A stretch of 64,000 nucleotides of DNA from Firmicutes bacterium ADurb.Bin300 (GTDB lineage Bacteria; Bacillota; Clostridia; Oscillospirales; Acutalibacteraceae): the NCBI GenBank assembly GCA_002069015.1, contig MWBL01000004.1, forward strand, positions 1-64,000, written 5' to 3'. The notes beneath the pieces are model-generated. The model was not told the DNA's origin, searched no databases, and worked only from the letters and a program-made list of their open reading frames with translations. Positions 8,471 to 16,359 of the stretch are shown here, piece after piece; position 1 is the first letter of the stretch, and every line of letters starts with the position of its first letter. Position numbers and translations under genes: made by a program.

Positions 8471-10495
8471 TTATATTGCCGAAAAAAGCCGCTCAATTTC
8501 AAGTAAGAGATTTTTGTGTTCATTCTCTTTCAATAATGGGTCGGCTTTAATTATTTCCTTCGCCACTTTACCTGCTTCAAGCAGTGCTTTTGAATCGGTC
8601 ATAAGGCTTGCTATTTGCATTTCGGGCAGACCGTGCTGTCTGTTGCCGAAGAAATCACCCGGACCTCGCATTTGCAAGTCCTTATCTGCAATTGCAAATC
8701 CGTCTGTGTTTTTACAAAGAATATCAAATCTCTCGAGAGCGTCGCTGCTTTGCGCATCAGACACGAGAATACAAAATGACTGCTCGCTGCCTCTGCCTAT
8801 TCTTCCGCGAAGCTGGTGAAGCTGGGATAAACCGAAGCGTTCAGCATTTTCTATGAGCATAACATTCGCATTCGGGAGGTCTATGCCGACTTCAATTACG
8901 ATGGTAGAAACGAGCAGGGAGATTTTTCCGGAGGAAAAATCCGACATTACGGCATACTTTTCCCCTGATTTCATTTGCCCGTGAAGAAGCCCTATTTTGT
9001 ATTTTTTGAAGTGTGTATCCCTTAAGAATTCAAAATATTGAACTGCGGGAACAAGGCCGCTCTTGCTCTCCTCAACAAGGGGGCAGATTACAAATGCCTG
9101 CCTTCCCTTGTCAATATGTTTTTTAATAAAAGCGTAAATTCTGTTTCTGTATGCTGTAGTTACCTGATAAGTTTTGACGGGCACTCTGCCGACCGGCATT
9201 TCATCAAGCAAGGATACGTCAAGATCGCCATAAACTACCATAGCTAATGTTCGCGGGATAGGCGTTGCAGACATGACAAGCATATGCGGGCTCTTGCCCT
9301 TTACGCCCAAAGCCGCCCTTTGAGCCACTCCGAAGCGATGTTGTTCATCCGTAATAACAAGACCGAGATTTGAGAATGAGACATCGCTTTGAATTATAGC
9401 GTGCGTGCCGACAACTATATGACAATTGCCATTAATCAGGGCATCCTTTATACGCCTTTTTTCTTTAGCCGGGGTGCTCCCTGTAAGCGGCTCAACGCAA
9501 ATACCCGTGGTGTCATACATTTTTGTAAGAGTGGCAAAGTGCTGTGCGGCAAGCACCTCTGTGGGAACCATCATTGCACACTGAAAGCCGTTTTTACAAA
9601 CACTATACATGATTGCCGCCGCTACGGCTGTTTTGCCTGAGCCGACATCTCCGGAGAGGAGTCTGCTCATAGACCGCCCCTTCTTCATATCCGACACCGC
9701 TTCAGCTACACATCTGATTTGCGCTCGTGTAGGCTTAAAGGGAAGAAGGTCTAAAAATTCGCCTGTAAAGTCATTTTGGATTGAGGGGGAGTCTAAGGAC
9801 ATATTGTCGTTTTTCATCCGGAGCAGTCCAAGCTGCAGCAGGAGCAATTCCTCAAAGACCAACCTTCTTTTTGCCGCATCCAAAGCGGCATGGTCCTGCG
9901 GGAAATGTATGTTGTTTAGTGCGGCTTCGAGAGAGGGCAGGCGATATTTTTTTATAATATCGTAAGGCAAAGTTTCGGGAATATTACCCTTTAACCCACT
10001 AAGAGCCAGTAAAACACAGCGTTCTATGAATTTTGAATTGAGCGTCCCGCTTTGGCGGTATATAGGGCGTATTTTTTCTGCATCCCGAGCCGGGGCAAAG
10101 GCGGGAGAAAGCATTTCGACAACGCCGTGACGGTTTTTTGTAAGCTTACCGAAAAAAAGATACTCCTGTCCTTCTTTAAGAGAGCTTGAGATATATTTAT
10201 TATTAAAAAAAACCATGTTAAGAATATCCGAGCCGTCCGAAACACTTGTTTTACATAAGAGCGTATTATTTTTTGTCCTGCCTTCAACGGGAGCAGATAA
10301 AACATTTGCCTTAATACAGCACATTTCGTTAAGTGGTGCGTCATAGATAGGTACGACAAGACTCCAATCCTCGTATCTTAGAGGATAATACCTCAAAAGG
10401 GAGCCGACCGAGTACAGCCCAAGCTTTGCAAATTGCTTGGCGCGCGTCTCGCCCACACCCTTTAGGTATTGAAGTCTTGTATCAAAATTAAACAT
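8471..10495 (-). CDS. recG: ATP-dependent DNA helicase RecG
   Basis: RecG reverses stalled replication forks and migrates branched DNA in the cytoplasm. The 674-residue product has the N-terminal wedge/OB domain (LKGVGETRAKQFAKLGLYS at the start), Walker A SGDVGSGKTAVAAA, the DEQHRFG box, SATPIPRTLA, and C-terminal motifs including QLRGRIGRG and GPGDFFGNRQHG. The frame is open to 10582 and overlaps the preceding gene. I chose ATG 10495 because it starts at the conserved LQYLKGVG region and follows the upstream stop by 23 bases; its ribosome site is weak. Placement after the asp23 and DAK2 genes is the common Firmicutes order. Confidence 0.95.
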   Translation of the reverse strand: MFNFDTRLQYLKGVGETRAKQFAKLGLYSVGSLLRYYPLRYEDWSLVVPIYDAPLNEMCCIKANVLSAPVEGRTKNNTLLCKTSVSDGSDILNMVFFNNKYISSSLKEGQEYLFFGKLTKNRHGVVEMLSPAFAPARDAEKIRPIYRQSGTLNSKFIERCVLLALSGLKGNIPETLPYDIIKKYRLPSLEAALNNIHFPQDHAALDAAKRRLVFEELLLLQLGLLRMKNDNMSLDSPSIQNDFTGEFLDLLPFKPTRAQIRCVAEAVSDMKKGRSMSRLLSGDVGSGKTAVAAAIMYSVCKNGFQCAMMVPTEVLAAQHFATLTKMYDTTGICVEPLTGSTPAKEKRRIKDALINGNCHIVVGTHAIIQSDVSFSNLGLVITDEQHRFGVAQRAALGVKGKSPHMLVMSATPIPRTLAMVVYGDLDVSLLDEMPVGRVPVKTYQVTTAYRNRIYAFIKKHIDKGRQAFVICPLVEESKSGLVPAVQYFEFLRDTHFKKYKIGLLHGQMKSGEKYAVMSDFSSGKISLLVSTIVIEVGIDLPNANVMLIENAERFGLSQLHQLRGRIGRGSEQSFCILVSDAQSSDALERFDILCKNTDGFAIADKDLQMRGPGDFFGNRQHGLPEMQIASLMTDSKALLEAGKVAKEIIKADPLLKENEHKNLLLEIERLFSAI

Positions 10496-10518
10496 AGCTT
10501 TTTTAGGCAATCTTCGGC

Positions 10519-12210
10519 CTATTGTGCCGAAATAATATAATAGTATACAGGCTGTCCGCCGTCTACGCATACTATTTCGCATTCCTTACCGAACTTCTGG
10601 TTAAGCATATTGATAAGCTCGTTTGCCTCCTCTTGTTTTATATCTTTGCCGTAATATACCGTGATAAGAGAAGTGTTTTTGCCTACAAGATGCTTAACCG
10701 TTTTAAACGCGGCAAAAAGGACACCGTCCTCAACTACCACGATTTTACCGTTTTCTATTCCCAATATGCTGCCTTGTTTTATTGTCTGGGAGCCCATTTT
10801 ACTGTCTCTTGCCGCATAGGTTATCAAAGCGGTGGAAATTTTTTCGGCGGCCTTCGACATATTCAGATGATTTTCCTCACCCGTCAAGCTTTCATCAAAG
10901 CTAATGGCGGCAGCAATTCCCTCGGGCAGTGTACGGGTATGAAGTACCCGTATAGTTTTATCGGAAAGAGGGACGGTCTGTTCGGCCGCCATAATTATAT
11001 TTTTATTATTTGGGAGGACAAAAATTTCTTTTGCGGGAATTTTTTCGATTGCTCTTAAAATATCATCGGTACTCGGGTTCATGGTTTGACCGCCGCTGAC
11101 TATACCGTCTACTCCTATATCCGCCAAAATCTGCTCGATTCCGTTGCCGCAGGCAACCGCAACAATACCGAAGGGCTTCTCCCGAGAGAGCTCGTCAGAG
11201 TTTTTTCCCCCGGAATCCCAAAACTCATTTGGAGGGGCGGCACCCCATAAAGCATTTTCATGCTGTTTGCGCATATTGTCAATTTTTATATTTATAAGCT
11301 GACCGAAAAGAAGGGCTTTTGTTATAATATTGCCGGGCTCATTGGAATGACAATGAACCTTAATAAGGGAAGAATCCTCTACTACCACGACACAGTCCCC
11401 TATAGATTCAAGATAAGCACGAAGCAGAGCGGGAGACTTCTTGCTTTCCTCTTCCTTTGATATCAAGAACTCAACACAATAGGCATAGCGTATTTCTTCG
11501 GTGAGGCGTTCTGCAGCGGCTTTGGGCTTTTCGGCGTCTTCCTTTGCGGCTTTATCGAGCGTTTCAATTATACCCTTGCCTGAAAATACGCTTTCCATCC
11601 CCTTAAAAATATACATGAGTCCCTGTCCGCCGGCATCCACAACCCCTGCTTTTTTTAAGACGGGCAGTATGTTTGGAGTGTCTTCAAGAGCCGCTTGACC
11701 CGATATTACTGCTCGGGACCACACTCGGTCAAACGAGATGTCTTTTATTTCAGAATCAAGAAGAGCCTTTTTGGTAAACAGCCTCGCAACTGTAAGAATT
11801 GTCCCTTCCGTAGGCTTCATAACTGCCTTATAAGCATTGTCCACACCCATATTTAAGGCAAGTGCAAAGGTTTTTGCGTCAGCTTCCTTAAAACCTTTAA
11901 GTCCGGACTCAATTCCTCTGAAGAGCAAAGAGAGGATGACTCCGGAATTGCCTCTTGCCCCCCTTAAGAGAGCTGATGCGGCACTGTGAGCCACAAGGGA
12001 CAGGGGGGCGTCGTCACTAAGGCGCTCAAGCTCCCGTGCGGCGGCTGCCATGGTAAGGGACATATTCGTTCCCGTATCCCCATCGGGTACGGGGAATACA
12101 TTTAAGGCATCCACACTTTTTTTGTGATTGGTTATGTTGTTTGAGGCGGATATTATACCGTCCCTTAAAGCCTTTCCGTTTATCAAATCAAACACTCCAT
12201 AAAGCATCAT
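10519..12210 (-). CDS. fakA: DAK2-domain fatty acid kinase-like protein (FakA/YloV family)
   Basis: The 563-residue protein has an N-terminal DAK2 (Dha kinase L-type) domain with VFPVPDGDTGTNMSLTM, the nucleotide and Mg site of FakA, and a GARGNSGVILSLLFRG loop. The middle and C-terminal domain (including SGGQTMNPSTDDI and LPNNKNIIMAA) is typical of the YloV family. FakA phosphorylates fatty acids held by FakB so they can enter phospholipid synthesis. No fakB lies in the window. It begins 11 bases after asp23, matching the conserved yloU-yloV pair. Two adjacent ATGs (12210 and 12207) are possible starts. Confidence 0.9.
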   Translation of the reverse strand: MMLYGVFDLINGKALRDGIISASNNITNHKKSVDALNVFPVPDGDTGTNMSLTMAAAARELERLSDDAPLSLVAHSAASALLRGARGNSGVILSLLFRGIESGLKGFKEADAKTFALALNMGVDNAYKAVMKPTEGTILTVARLFTKKALLDSEIKDISFDRVWSRAVISGQAALEDTPNILPVLKKAGVVDAGGQGLMYIFKGMESVFSGKGIIETLDKAAKEDAEKPKAAAERLTEEIRYAYCVEFLISKEEESKKSPALLRAYLESIGDCVVVVEDSSLIKVHCHSNEPGNIITKALLFGQLINIKIDNMRKQHENALWGAAPPNEFWDSGGKNSDELSREKPFGIVAVACGNGIEQILADIGVDGIVSGGQTMNPSTDDILRAIEKIPAKEIFVLPNNKNIIMAAEQTVPLSDKTIRVLHTRTLPEGIAAAISFDESLTGEENHLNMSKAAEKISTALITYAARDSKMGSQTIKQGSILGIENGKIVVVEDGVLFAAFKTVKHLVGKNTSLITVYYGKDIKQEEANELINMLNQKFGKECEIVCVDGGQPVYYYIISAQ

Positions 12211-12221
12211 GAAAAATCCGT

Positions 12222-12572
12222 TCAGATCATAGAATCGACAAACACGTTGACCTTTTTAACCTCAAGCCCTGTCGCTTCCTCCACGGTATAGCGAACCTTA
12301 TTCACAATGCTTTTAACGATTGCGGATATATTCAGTCCAAACGAAATAATTATGTGAAGCTCGATGATTAGTCCGTCTGCGTCTTTAAGGACATTTACGC
12401 CCTGGTCGATATATTGGCGCGTTCTGAAGAAAAAGGAACGGATATTCTGTTTTGCGTTACTGTTAGCCATTCCCGCGACTCCGAAGCAGGAGGAGGCGGC
12501 GTTACCAATAAGCGAGGAAAAGTATTCCTTGCTTATCTCAACTATTCCAAGATGGTTTTCAATTTTAACCAT
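12222..12572 (-). CDS. Asp23/Gls24 family protein (YloU-like)
   Basis: This 116-residue protein belongs to the Asp23/Gls24 family: GIVEISKEYFSSLIGNAASSC at the start, the central GVNVLKDADGLIIELHIIISFGLN strand region, and a C-terminal VKKVNVFVD. Family members are abundant cytoplasmic or membrane-associated proteins linked to cell-envelope stress; the biochemical role of YloU is not settled. It is directly upstream of the DAK2 kinase gene (11 bases), a conserved Firmicutes pairing. It lies 66 bases after aroK. AGGTG precedes ATG 12572. Confidence 0.9.
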   Translation of the reverse strand: MVKIENHLGIVEISKEYFSSLIGNAASSCFGVAGMANSNAKQNIRSFFFRTRQYIDQGVNVLKDADGLIIELHIIISFGLNISAIVKSIVNKVRYTVEEATGLEVKKVNVFVDSMI

Positions 12573-12638
12573 AAAAACACCTCTTCATATAAGCTTTGCC
12601 ATTGCAGCATGTAATATCTCGAAAGACAGATAAAATTA

Positions 12639-13136
12639 TTAAAACAAGGTCTCTTCTATCAACCGCGCAGTATTATCCACTCCGTCCGGACAATTGATTA
12701 TAACGTCGGCATAATTCTCATAAAACGGGCGTCTCATTTCTTCGATTTCCCCAAGACTCATTGAGGGTAGAGCGGCTATGCCTCTATCAATAAGGTTTTC
12801 GGGCAGTCTTTCCTTTAACCTGCAGACAGGGACGCGAAGAAATACTGTTGTGCCTAAAGCTTTCAAATTTCGCATGGCATCGGGGCAAAGCGGCATGCTG
12901 CCTCCCGTGGCAATAACGGTTTTTTCGCAGCTTATGCTGCTGCCCAGCTCGTTCTCACGCTGCAAGAAGCCCTCATATCCGAGCTTACCGATAATGGCAA
13001 CAAGAGTTTTCCTCTCTTTTTTCGCAAGCAAGATATCCGTATCTAAAAAATCCCAGCCAAGCCTTTTTGCCAAAACGACACCGGCGGTGCTTTTACCCGA
13101 CCCGGGCATTCCGATTAATACAATGTTGCGCAGCAT
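12639..13136 (-). CDS. aroK: Shikimate kinase
   Basis: Shikimate kinase phosphorylates shikimate at the 3-hydroxyl in chorismate synthesis. The 165-residue product has Walker A GMPGSGKST at residues 8-16, the shikimate-binding DTD (FLDTD) near 31-33, ATGGSMPL as the Walker B/GGG region and IDRG in the lid/adenine region. I chose ATG 13136 because GAGGGTGG lies just upstream and the conserved LRNIVLIGMPGSGKS begins there; the open frame reaches 13181. It heads the aroK-asp23-fakA-recG-luxS row, after a small membrane ORF whose stop overlaps its ribosome site. Confidence 0.93.
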   Translation of the reverse strand: MLRNIVLIGMPGSGKSTAGVVLAKRLGWDFLDTDILLAKKERKTLVAIIGKLGYEGFLQRENELGSSISCEKTVIATGGSMPLCPDAMRNLKALGTTVFLRVPVCRLKERLPENLIDRGIAALPSMSLGEIEEMRRPFYENYADVIINCPDGVDNTARLIEETLF

Positions 13137-13146
13137 AATACCACCC

Positions 13147-13307
13147 TCAAAAGTATAGCACAAGGAGGACAAAAATAACAATAGCGTTTTGCAGGCCCTT
13201 ATGGCTAAGTCCGCGGTTAAATAAGTTTATAAGGTTTATAATAGTAAAAAAACCGGCAAGGAAACCGAACGCTTTTTCTTGTTTCTTTATCCCTTTAATA
13301 TCGGCAT
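13147..13307 (-). pseudogene. Small membrane-protein ORF with apparent 1-base frameshift
   Basis: An AAGGAG site 5 bases before ATG 13307 starts a frame that stops after six codons (MPILKG). The adjacent frame continues from IKKQEKAFGFLAGFF to FVLLVLYF and stops at 13147, inside the aroK ribosome site. ATG to stop is 161 bases, one short of whole codons, so a single missing base in the GGG run at about 13291-13293 would restore a ~53-residue protein with two hydrophobic segments. It could be a disrupted gene, a sequencing error or a programmed frameshift. I do not recognise the family. Confidence 0.4.
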
Positions 13308-13400
13308 GGCAACTCCTTGTTTTGAAAGTACCTAAGTTAACAGCAAAAAGTATAACATAAAAATGTTAAAATTAAAAGCAACAAAGTAAAAATCTCTCTA

Positions 13401-13429
13401 TTGACTTTTAATTTAGCTAACATTATAAT
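13401..13429 (+). promoter_or_regulatory. Promoter of tRNA-Leu
   Basis: TTGACT (13401-13406) and a perfect TATAAT (13424-13429) with a 17-base spacer lie 35 bases before the tRNA 5' end. Strength and position suit a stable RNA gene. Confidence 0.75.
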
Positions 13430-13464
13430 AATTCTGCATTATGCTTCTGCATTATTATAAATTT

Positions 13465-13551
13465 GCGGATATGGCGGAACTGGCAGACGCGCTAGATTCA
13501 GGTTCTAGTGAGGATTCCCTCATGCAGGTTCAATTCCTGTTATCCGCACCA
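13465..13551 (+). tRNA. tRNA-Leu (anticodon CAG)
   Basis: The acceptor strands GCGGATA (13465-13471) and TATCCGC (13541-13547) pair. The anticodon stem CTAGA/TCTAG encloses the loop TTCAGGT with anticodon CAG at 13499-13501. A long class II variable arm (TGAGGATTCCCTCA region) and a T arm with GGTTCAATTCC follow. CCA is encoded (13549-13551). It reads CUG codons. Its last bases are copied at 20471-20484, marking it as the integration target of the island that follows. Confidence 0.96.
13535..13548 (+). repeat. Left end of island: tRNA 3' end direct repeat (attL-like)
   Basis: TCCTGTTATCCGCA, the 3' strand of the tRNA-Leu T arm and acceptor stem, is found again in the same orientation at 20471-20484. 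With one extra base the match continues through ACCA. Duplicated tRNA ends are classic attachment-site footprints of integrative elements. Confidence 0.6.
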
Positions 13552-13589
13552 TCGGGAAAGCCCCAATACAAGGCTTTCCCGATTTTTTA
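13552..13589 (+). terminator. Rho-independent terminator after tRNA-Leu
   Basis: TCGGGAAAGCC (13552-13562) pairs perfectly with GGCTTTCCCGA (13572-13582) around a 9-base loop and is followed by TTTTTTAT. It starts at the tRNA CCA end. Confidence 0.92.
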
Positions 13590-13603
13590 TGTCTGAAAAT
13601 CGG

Positions 13604-13717
13604 TTGGCAGACGCATAACATTGGCTTGCGTTTTTATTGTTATTCTTCACAAATATCGTTACTTGGTATTGTCGATGTTGAACAACAAAATGTTGTTGAA
13701 GGCCATGCGTCTGCCAA
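13604..13717. repeat. 13-bp perfect inverted repeat just inside the island
   Basis: TTGGCAGACGCAT (13604-13616) is perfectly inverted at 13705-13717, with 88 bases between. The interior holds a smaller dyad (CAACAAAATGTTGTTG near 13682-13697). There is no ORF. It could fold as a large RNA hairpin or be the shell of a small non-autonomous element. Confidence 0.5.
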
Positions 13718-13840
13718 GGGATTTTTGCTTTTATGCCAATCTCTATGGTGTTAAGAATTGTATTTACAGATAAGTTATGCTACAATTCTTGTGAAAAATA
13801 TGCTTACATAATTGACGGAATCGGTGCGAGGAGTGAGAAA

Positions 13841-14020
13841 ATGCTCAGAGTTGTTATATGCGATGATGAGAAGGCTGAAACTGAATATCTGACAAAGCTT
13901 GTGCAGCGCTGGGCTGACAGCAAGGGCGTTAAGGCGGTCACATCCTGCTTTCCGAGCGCAGAGGCATTTCTTTTTGACTATGAGGACAACAAGAGCTTTG
14001 ATTTACTGCTGATAGGGTAG
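13841..14020 (+). pseudogene. Truncated response-regulator receiver domain
   Basis: ATG 13841 with a GGAG site starts MLRVVICDDEKAETEYL, the first strand and acidic pocket (DD) of a receiver domain of the LytTR/AgrA type. The frame runs to SFDLLLIG and stops at 14020. A receiver domain would continue with the phospho-acceptor Asp (normally LLLLDI), further strands and an output domain. Only about 60 residues remain, so this is a decayed fragment with no expected phosphotransfer function. It lies near the tRNA end of the island, where debris from earlier insertions is common. Confidence 0.65.
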
Positions 14021-14043
14021 AAAACGGCATGAGTAAAAGGATG

Positions 14044-14098
14044 TTCGGATGCTAATCACAAAATACTCTATTGTTTTTATGAAAAATTAGCATCCGAA
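14044..14098. repeat. 13-bp perfect inverted repeat / hairpin
   Basis: TTCGGATGCTAAT (14044-14056) and ATTAGCATCCGAA (14086-14098) pair perfectly around a 29-base AT-rich loop, followed by TATTTTCTT. It may act as a terminator between the receiver fragment and the methylase gene, or be another small-element remnant. Confidence 0.55.
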
Positions 14099-14135
14099 TA
14101 TTTTCTTGAAAAGCTAAATAAGTTGCGTTAACGAC

Positions 14136-14163
14136 TTGATTTTAGCTTAAAATATATTATAAT
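14136..14163 (+). promoter_or_regulatory. Promoter of the restriction-modification genes with flanking dyad
   Basis: TTGATT (14136-14141) and TATAAT (14158-14163) have a 16-base spacer and lie 45 bases before the methylase start. The -35 region sits in CTTGATTT (14135-14142), which is inverted as AAATCAAG at 14179-14186. A CGTTAACG palindrome lies at 14126-14133. The dyads bracket the promoter and could bind the helix-turn-helix at the methylase N-terminus. Confidence 0.6.
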
Positions 14164-14208
14164 GTCCAATATAAAACCAAATCAAGTTGCATGAACGGAG
14201 GCTTAGAC

Positions 14209-16344
14209 ATGTCAAGAACTTCGGCAACAAAAATAGCAGATAAATTAGACATTTCTCGCTCCTATCTTTACTACCTTAAAGATAGCGGAGCTTTTTCGTA
14301 TGATACCAACGAAAACGGGCAGATTGTTTGGAGCGAAAATTTAATTCCGGATATTCAATCCTATTTAGAAAAAAATAAACCTACCGAAACCGAAACAGTG
14401 CAACCGAAATATAAAACTTCAAAAATCAATAACCGCCGCTATTTGGGCAACAAATATAAACTTTTGCCGTTCATAGAAAAAATAGTGTCTGAGAATTGCA
14501 CTGGCATTGGTACGGTCGCTGATGTTTTCACAGGGACAGGTGCGGTAGCTTCTATTTTTACCGAGCAAAAAGTAATCACAAACGATATAATGTATAGCAA
14601 TTATATCTGCAATTTAGCTTGGTTCGGTGCTGAAAGCTATTCGTTTGAAAAAGTTGCAAATATTATTGTAGAGTACAACGCATTAGACATAAAAGAAGAA
14701 AATTATTTTTCCGAAAACTTTGCGGATACATATTTCAGTAAAGCCGACTGTGCGAAAATTGGGTTTATTCGTGAAGATATAGAAGAAAAGTATATTCATA
14801 AAAATATTAATGAAAGAGAAAGAGCAATATTGCTCACTTCTCTTCTTTATGCTATGGATAAAATAGCGAATACCTGCGGACATTACGATGCCTTTCGTCA
14901 AGGAGGGGTGTTTGAGCGTTCGCTCGAACTGTATGTGCCTACGCCCGAGGAACACAATAATGAAAACAATCTTTGTTTAAATATGGATGCCAATGACTTG
15001 GTTCGCAATATCGAAGCAGACTTAGTCTACATTGACCCGCCGTATAACTCTCGCCAATACTGCGATGCATATCATTTGCTTGAAAATGTGGCTCGGTGGG
15101 AAAAACCCGAAGTGTTTGGTGTTGCTCGCAAGATGGATAGAACCGCCCTTAAAAGCGACTATTGCACCACCAAAGCTGTTTCGGCATTTGAGGATTTAAT
15201 TAAAAATATTAAGGCTAAATATATCCTTTTTTCTTATAATAACATGAAAGAAAAGGGAAACGACCGTTCAAACGCCAAAATATCTGATGACGAGATATTC
15301 CGCATACTTGGCGAAAAAGGCGAAGTGCAAGTATTTTCCAAAAGCTACAAAGCCTTTACAACTGGCAAGTCAAATATTGCAGGCAACGAAGAACGGCTTT
15401 TTTTGTGCAAGTGCTTTGATGACGAAAAAGAGATCATTCCTTCACCGCTTAACTATGTTGGGGGCAAATTTAAACTATTGCCTCAGATTCTACCGTTGTT
15501 CCCTAAAAATATTAACTTGTTCGTTGATTTGTTTTGCGGCGGTTGCAATGTCGGGATTAACGCCGAAGCTCAAAAAGTAATCTTTAATGATTATAACGTA
15601 AAACTGCTTTATCTTTATAACACATTTAAGAATCTTGATAAAGAAACCACATTTGAGTTGATTGAACACACCATTGATAAATACGGGCTTTCTCGATCCA
15701 ATAAAAACGGATATGAATATTATAACTGCCAAAGTTCAAACGGACTTGGCGATTATAATAAAAGTGGATTTTTAAAATTGCGACAAGATTTTAATGACAA
15801 GAAAAATGAAGATTATTATTATTATATAATGCTGTATGTTTTGATAGTTTATTCGTTCAATAATCAAATTCGTTTTAATCGCGCGGGGGAATTTAATCTC
15901 CCTGTCGGCAAGCGCGATTTTAATTCAAAAATGGAACAAAAGCTTTCAAAATTTATTGACCGTCTTAAAAGCGGTGATTTTACATTTACAAGCAAAGATT
16001 TTAAAGAATTTGACCTTGACAGTTTAGATGAGAATAGCTTTATTTACGCCGACCCGCCTTACCTCATTACTTGCGCTACATACAACGAACAAAACGGTTG
16101 GAACGAACAAGCTGAAAAAGATTTACTTTCATTTTTAGATAAGGCGAATGAAAAAGGCATTCGTTTTGCGTTGTCTAATGTTCTGCGTAGCAAGGGAAAA
16201 GAAAACCATATCCTATTGGGATGGTTAGACCACAATAAGGATAAGTATAAAGCTGTCAATTTGGACTATAGCTATGCCAATTCTAACTATCAAACCAAAG
16301 ACAAAACTGCTTCTGCGGAGGAAGTCTTGATTGTTAATTATTAA
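14209..16344 (+). CDS. Type IIS double-domain DNA adenine methyltransferase with N-terminal HTH
   Basis: Residues 1-55 (TSATKIADKLDISRSYLYYL) form a helix-turn-helix. Two complete D12-class N6-adenine methylase domains follow. Domain 1 has RYLGNKYKLL (about 77), the SAM-loop ADVFTGTGAV (104-113) and IDPPYNSRQY with catalytic DPPY at 276-279. Domain 2 has NYVGGKFKLL (about 415), FVDLFCGG (438-445) and DPPY at 615-618. Two methylases in one chain suit an asymmetric site, each domain methylating one strand, as in M.FokI. ATG 14209 has GGAGG 7 bases upstream; an earlier in-frame ATG at 14191 has no site. The partner endonuclease follows closely. The HTH may also give autoregulation. Confidence 0.88.
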   Translation: MSRTSATKIADKLDISRSYLYYLKDSGAFSYDTNENGQIVWSENLIPDIQSYLEKNKPTETETVQPKYKTSKINNRRYLGNKYKLLPFIEKIVSENCTGIGTVADVFTGTGAVASIFTEQKVITNDIMYSNYICNLAWFGAESYSFEKVANIIVEYNALDIKEENYFSENFADTYFSKADCAKIGFIREDIEEKYIHKNINERERAILLTSLLYAMDKIANTCGHYDAFRQGGVFERSLELYVPTPEEHNNENNLCLNMDANDLVRNIEADLVYIDPPYNSRQYCDAYHLLENVARWEKPEVFGVARKMDRTALKSDYCTTKAVSAFEDLIKNIKAKYILFSYNNMKEKGNDRSNAKISDDEIFRILGEKGEVQVFSKSYKAFTTGKSNIAGNEERLFLCKCFDDEKEIIPSPLNYVGGKFKLLPQILPLFPKNINLFVDLFCGGCNVGINAEAQKVIFNDYNVKLLYLYNTFKNLDKETTFELIEHTIDKYGLSRSNKNGYEYYNCQSSNGLGDYNKSGFLKLRQDFNDKKNEDYYYYIMLYVLIVYSFNNQIRFNRAGEFNLPVGKRDFNSKMEQKLSKFIDRLKSGDFTFTSKDFKEFDLDSLDENSFIYADPPYLITCATYNEQNGWNEQAEKDLLSFLDKANEKGIRFALSNVLRSKGKENHILLGWLDHNKDKYKAVNLDYSYANSNYQTKDKTASAEEVLIVNY

Positions 16345-16359
16345 TAGAAGGTGCAGAAT

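Noticed and set aside
14044..14098. GGATG in the hairpin arms as a marked restriction site of the neighbouring R-M system
   Set aside because: Five-base sites occur often by chance and the enzyme specificity is unknown; AlwI relatives use other sequences.
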